Origin: Eledone cirrhosa
Taxonomy: Eukaryota; Mollusca; Cephalopoda; Octopoda; Eledonidae
Assembly: GCA_964016885.1 (NCBI GenBank)
Contig: OZ024748.1
Span: 33,570,599 to 33,634,598, forward strand
Direction of reading: 5' to 3'
DNA: 64,000 bases
How positions within the stretch are numbered: position 1 is the first letter of the stretch; each line of letters opens with the position of its first letter. The notes beneath the pieces are model-generated. The model was not told the DNA's origin and did no database searches. It worked only from the letters and a program-made list of their open reading frames with translations. Positions 60,228-64,000 of this stretch are shown piece by piece. Made by a program: the position numbers and the translations under genes.

Positions 60228-60792
60228 ATCATCATTTTACAGCTGCTTTTCCCTGCTTGCAAGGGTGGGATGCGTCCTTTTCAGCACAGCATCTCTCCAT
60301 TTGTCAAGGTCCCTCATCATCTCTGTGAGCTTCAGTGATCTGAGGTCAGCTCTCACCACCTCTGCCCATGATTTTCATGGTCTTCCTCTACTGCGACTTC
60401 CTTCTACTGGGATTTCTTGGCACTTCTTTACCCAGTGGTCATCCTCCATGCACATCACATGTCCATACCAACGCACTCTTCTCTCATGCACACTACAGCT
60501 TATCCCTCTTATACAGTTTCTCTCTCAACTCAGCTATGCTTGGTCGTTCACACACATTGACATTGCACATTCAACAGAGGATGCTTGCTTCATTTCTCTC
60601 CAGCCATTGCATATCCTCCACAGTTGCTGCTCATGTCTCGCTACCATGCATCATATAAGCAGCCTTTCATTCGTAGGGAGAAACCCTTCTTTGTCAACAG
60701 TGGAAGCAGCTCCCTAAACTTCTTCCAACCCATCCTTATTCTAGATACTATGGCCTCGGAACACCCTCCTCCCTTGCTAATCTGATCACCTA
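60228..60792 (-). pseudogene. Family A LINE 3' end, antisense
   Basis: The minus strand starts at the ISxGxGV-type block near 60,780, then MHGSET.AATVEDMQWLERN, EASILC.MCNVNVCERPS, a wrist region and KQGKAAVK. It ends in a (TGA)n tail read as ATCATCATT at 60,228. Closely similar to copy 1 at 6,680-7,230. Confidence 0.78.
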
Positions 60793-60920
60793 TTGTGTCC
60801 TTGAGCAAGACACTTTATTTCACATTGCTCCAATTCACTCAGCTGTAGAAATGAGTTTCAATGTCACTAGTGCCAAGCTGTATCAGCCCTTGCCTTTCCC
60901 TTGGACAACATCATATATAG
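60793..60920 (+). repeat. SINE type 1, head-less copy
   Basis: GTGTCCTTGAGCAAGACACTTT, CAGCTGTAGAAATGAG, GTGCCAAGCTGTATCAGCCC, TTGCCTTTCCCTTGGACAAC. Confidence 0.85.
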
Positions 60921-61040
60921 AGTATATATGGTATGTATACATTGTATATACAGAGTATATAGTGTATATATTGAGTATGTAGTGTGTATATAGAGAGTAT
61001 ATAGTGTATATAGAGTATAGAGGGTGTATATAGAGAGTAA
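60921..61040. repeat. TATAGTGTA/TAGAGTATA-type low-complexity spacer
   Basis: ATATAGAGTATATAGTG words, the same kind of spacer that separates SINE 1 cores elsewhere. Confidence 0.75.
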
Positions 61041-61186
61041 GCTGTATCAACCATTGCCTTTCCCTTGGACAACATCAGTGATGTAGAGGGGAGACTGGTA
61101 TATATGGGGAACTGCTGGTCTTCCACAAACAACCTTGCCCAGACTTGTGCCTCAGAGGGGAACTTTCTAGGTTCAAATGGTATGGA
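61041..61186 (+). repeat. SINE type 1, 3' part
   Basis: AGCTGTATCAACCATTGCC, CTTGGACAACATCAGTGATG, GAACTGCTGGTCTTCCACAA and CTTGTGCCTCAGAGGGGAAC, including the 3' body missing at 60.8 kb. Confidence 0.8.
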
Positions 61187-61189
61187 CAC

Positions 61190-62115
61190 ACATGTCCATA
61201 CCAACACAGTCTTCTCTCCTCCACACCACCTCACATTCCTCTTAAACCCAACTTATCACTCACCTTGTCCAACATCTACCTTTCTGTTACACTTACATTC
61301 CACATCAAACAAAACATGGTTGCTTCATTTCTCTCTGGTCTACACATGTCCCCTGCAGTCACAGCCCGTGTTTCACTACCATGTAGCACCACATGTCCCC
61401 TGCAGTCACAGCCCATGTTTCACTACCATGTAGCCCCACATGTTCCCTGCAGTCACATCCCATGTTTCACTACCATGTAGCCCACATGTCCCCTTTTGTC
61501 ACAGCCCATGTTTCACTAGCATGAAGCACAACATGTCCCCTGCAGTCACAGCCCATGTTTCACTACCATGTAGCCCCACATGTTCCCTGCAGTCACAGCC
61601 CATGTTTCACTACCATGTAGCCCACATGTCCCCTTCTGTCACAGCCCATGTTTCACTACCATGAAGCACCACATGTCCCCTGCAGTTACAGTCCATGTTT
61701 CACTAGCATGTAGCACCACATGTCCCCTGCAGTCACACCCCATATTTCACCACCATTTAGCACCACATGTCCCCTGCAGTCACAGCCCATGTTTCACTAC
61801 CATGTAGTACTGCACTCCTCATCAGCCTTCCTTTTGTACTTAGGGAGAAACCTTTTGTTGTCAACAGTGGGAGTAGTTCTCTAAACTTCTTCCATCTTAT
61901 CCTTATTCCAACTATTATACTCTCACAGCACCCTCTGTTAATTAGGTCACCTAGATAGTAGAAGCTATCAACCACTTCTATAGATCCTACCTGTGACTAG
62001 AAGAGGTTTATATCATTGGTAGTCTTCTTCTTGATTACTCCTGTGTATTTTCTACATACAAAGTTATCCCTTCCTGTTAGTCTACTTGTTATCCCACTAT
62101 TTACATTGCGTATGC
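61190..62115 (-). pseudogene. Family A LINE, antisense, with internal 47-bp array
   Basis: On the minus strand from 62,115: the zinc-finger remnant ITSRLTGRDNFVCRKYTG, VDSFYYLGDLINRG, WKKFRELLPLLTTKGFSL and VLHGSETWAVTAGDM, then a 47-bp minisatellite built from that last motif. The frame after it is decayed, ending in the YGH..M-type wrist near 61,195. Confidence 0.8.
61345..61813 (-). repeat. 47-bp minisatellite from LINE RT coding sequence (ten units)
   Basis: CATGTCCCCTGCAGTCACAG...CACTACCATGTAGC repeats at 47-nt steps from 61,345 (61,392; 61,439; and so on) to about 61,767. The outermost unit is in frame with LHGSETWAVTAGDM; the others cycle through frames. Confidence 0.92.
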
Positions 62116-62446
62116 CCTCCCACCCTAATTATCCACCATAACATAATCCAATAAAAGTACAGGAGAGTAACCTCTTGTCAGTCTAATGCCATAACCTACA
62201 CACCCAACACCCTACTGATAATACCTGCACCACCAACACACACTCCACTACAACTGAGACCTTCATCATGTCACCCCACCATTATCACTGGCTGGTAAGA
62301 AATATAATAAACAAGGTCACGATGGGAATGTCCATCTCTAGGTCACCATGCCAACCTTCTGCTTTTCAAACATGGAAAGCCAACACCAAGCCATCTTCCA
62401 CCCCTAGGCAGAGAGTACCCCCTCCCCAAGATTTCAGAGCCACAAC
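62116..62446 (+). other. Presumed 5' UTR of family A LINE copy at the right edge
   Basis: No protein recognised. C/A-rich. It directly precedes the endonuclease start and lies between head-to-head LINE copies. Confidence 0.4.
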
Positions 62447-64000
62447 CATCAATGTAGGATGCTGAAAGTTAGGTGAGGTGAGATTGTGGAGATGCTTGAG
62501 TGAAAGAAAGTTGATGTATGCTGTATACAAGAGATCAGGTGGAGAGGAGAATCTTCCAGACTTCTAGTAGGCAGAAAATTTAAATTCTTCTGGAAAGGTA
62601 ACAACAGCGAGCTAGGAGGTGTAGGTATTATGTTAGCAGAAAGATGGGTGGACAAGGTAATCACATTAAATAGAATGACAGAATCATTAGACTTAGGCTC
62701 ATCTTAAATAGAACAATGGTATCAATCCTGTCTATTTACCCTAATGTGGTCGGCCAGATGAACAAAAAGTCTTCTTCTATGAGTCTCTAATACGTGAAAC
62801 CTCCCAAACCAGAAAAACTTTTCCATTATTGAAGGTGACTTCAATGGACATGTGGGGAGACAAAGTGATAGGTACCATACGGTCCACAGAGGTTTCAAGT
62901 TTGGCACAATAAACGAGGAAGAGCTGAGACTCCTGGAATTCTGTGACATCAACAAACTGACTATCTGCAATACAATCTTTAAGAAACCAGCAAATCAACT
63001 GATCACCTATAGTTCAGGGGAGCACACAAGCCATATTGTCTATATCTTCACAAGAAGACAAGATAAAGGGATGGCCATAAACACAAAAAGCATCCTGGAT
63101 GAGGATTACACCTCCCAACATAACCTGGTAGTCATCATCTTTAGAGTCAGAACCAGGCAGTCCCAGAGATGGAGGGCAACCTGGAGGAGAAGGATATGGA
63201 AGTTGAGGGAGCTCCCAGCTCATAACAAATTCAGGAGATTCTTACTTGATGTCTTTGATAGCAAGGAAGAAGAAATAAAGACGATATAGAGGAGCAGTGG
63301 GGGTTTCTGAGAGATAACCTGCTGAATGTGACGAGATCTGTGGATGGAACAAGGCCTCAGGGAGGAGAAGTAGAGGCACGTGATGGTGGAATATTAAGGT
63401 GGATGAAGTAATTAAAGCCAAAATACAGCCATGGAAAACAGAGGTAGCAGGTACCCATATGAAGAAGCTAGGAGAGAGGCTAGGTGGAAAGTATACCAGG
63501 CAAGGAGAGAAGCAGAAAATGAAAAGTTTAAGTATGTTTTAGAATGTGAGGACCAAAAATGAGAGGTGTTCAGGATTGTAAAGCAATGTGTCAAGGAAAA
63601 CCATGATGTTATTGGGGAGAAATACATTCCTAACAAGAATGGCTCCTCTTACCCTCACTGACACTGAAAAGAAAGCTGCTTGGAGATGCTGCTATGAGAA
63701 GCTGATGAACAAGGAAAATACATGGGAGGTAAACAGCCTGCCCCATGTGAACACCCAGCAGAAGGCCCAACTGTAAGTAGCAGCCTAGTAAGTAAGGCAA
63801 TTAAGAAGATGAAGATGGGCAAAGCAGCCGGGCCATTGGGAGTAGTTGCTGAGATGGTGGGACACCCTAACCACCCTTGTTGTAAACCAAGTAATACAGA
63901 ATGGTATCATTCCCAGTGACTGGAATAACAACATCATCGTCAACTGTTACAAAAGAAAAGGAGATGCCCTAGAGAGAACTACAGAGGTATCAAGCTGATT
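62447..64000 (+). pseudogene. Family A LINE with endonuclease domain, incomplete at the window edge
   Basis: Endonuclease blocks in order: KVDVCCIQE-like (62,500-62,530, frameshifted), GVGIMLAERWVDKV (near 62,620), GDFNGHVGRQSDRY (62,830-62,870, conserved APE strand), FKFGTINEEELRLLEFCDINK and SGEHTSHIVYIFTRR. The endonuclease has SHIV where SQID occurs in copy 1 (SHxD is the APE norm), so a catalytic Asp is lost. The linker follows and the RT begins (KKMKMGKAAGPLGVVAEM; NCYKRKGDALERT) before the sequence ends. Frameshifts near 62,700 and 63,290 and several later. Confidence 0.82.

Overview
This window looks like gene-poor, repeat-dense nuclear DNA of a metazoan, most likely a coleoid cephalopod and probably an octopus. 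That is an inference from: several C2H2 zinc-finger exons with 84-bp finger periodicity; tRNA-derived SINEs whose body reads like 'ttaactttgcctttcatcc...ggggtcgataaa'; many copies of a LINE family that ends in a TGA-triplet tail; Penelope-like elements (PLEs); and abundant (TA)n and (CA)n tracts. I see no bacterial-style operons and no rRNA. The only tRNA-like sequences are the heads of SINEs.

Layout. 0-4.4 kb: CR1/L2-like LINE tail, a PLE (reverse transcriptase plus GIY-YIG), and an antisense LINE tail. 4.7-10.5 kb: two copies of a LINE ('family A') whose RT carries a PHD-like zinc finger, separated by a deleted mariner, a foldback repeat and a long-TIR element; the second copy is split by a TTAA-flanked piggyBac-like MITE. 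10.5-13.4 kb: a dispersed repeat split by a 2.25-kb insertion that carries an RT with a C-terminal restriction-like nuclease domain. 13.4-16.3 kb: a second PLE and a pair of inverted hammerhead-like motifs. 16.3-29 kb: AT-rich DNA, SINEs, LINE tails, a decayed zinc-finger gene, minisatellites and a deleted family A LINE. 29.2-31.8 kb: a direct-repeat pair that looks like a small non-autonomous LTR element, plus a solo LTR. 32.6-37.5 kb: a Helitron with decayed Rep and Pif1-type helicase coding. 37.6-44.8 kb: more PLE sequence, including a nearly complete PLE arranged tail-to-tail with an internally deleted copy. 45.1-49.6 kb: a Ty3/Gypsy pol whose integrase is blown up into a 58-bp minisatellite. 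49.6-50.7 kb: a second restriction-like-nuclease RT with its own 62-bp array. 51.4-59.3 kb: three zinc-finger paralogues, A probably functional or recently so, B and C broken. 56.7-64 kb: LINE copies on both strands, one running off the right edge.

How it fits together. The only credible host protein-coding sequence is the zinc-finger exon at 51,596-52,765 and its decayed relatives. Everything else is autonomous or non-autonomous mobile DNA in various states of decay, with many nested insertions that can be ordered in time. The most interesting signals are: candidate hammerhead ribozymes in PLE-associated repeats (four sequence types); several minisatellites that arose from transposon coding or tail segments; and a piggyBac-like MITE that landed at a TTAA inside a zinc-finger codon stretch and was itself tandemly expanded.
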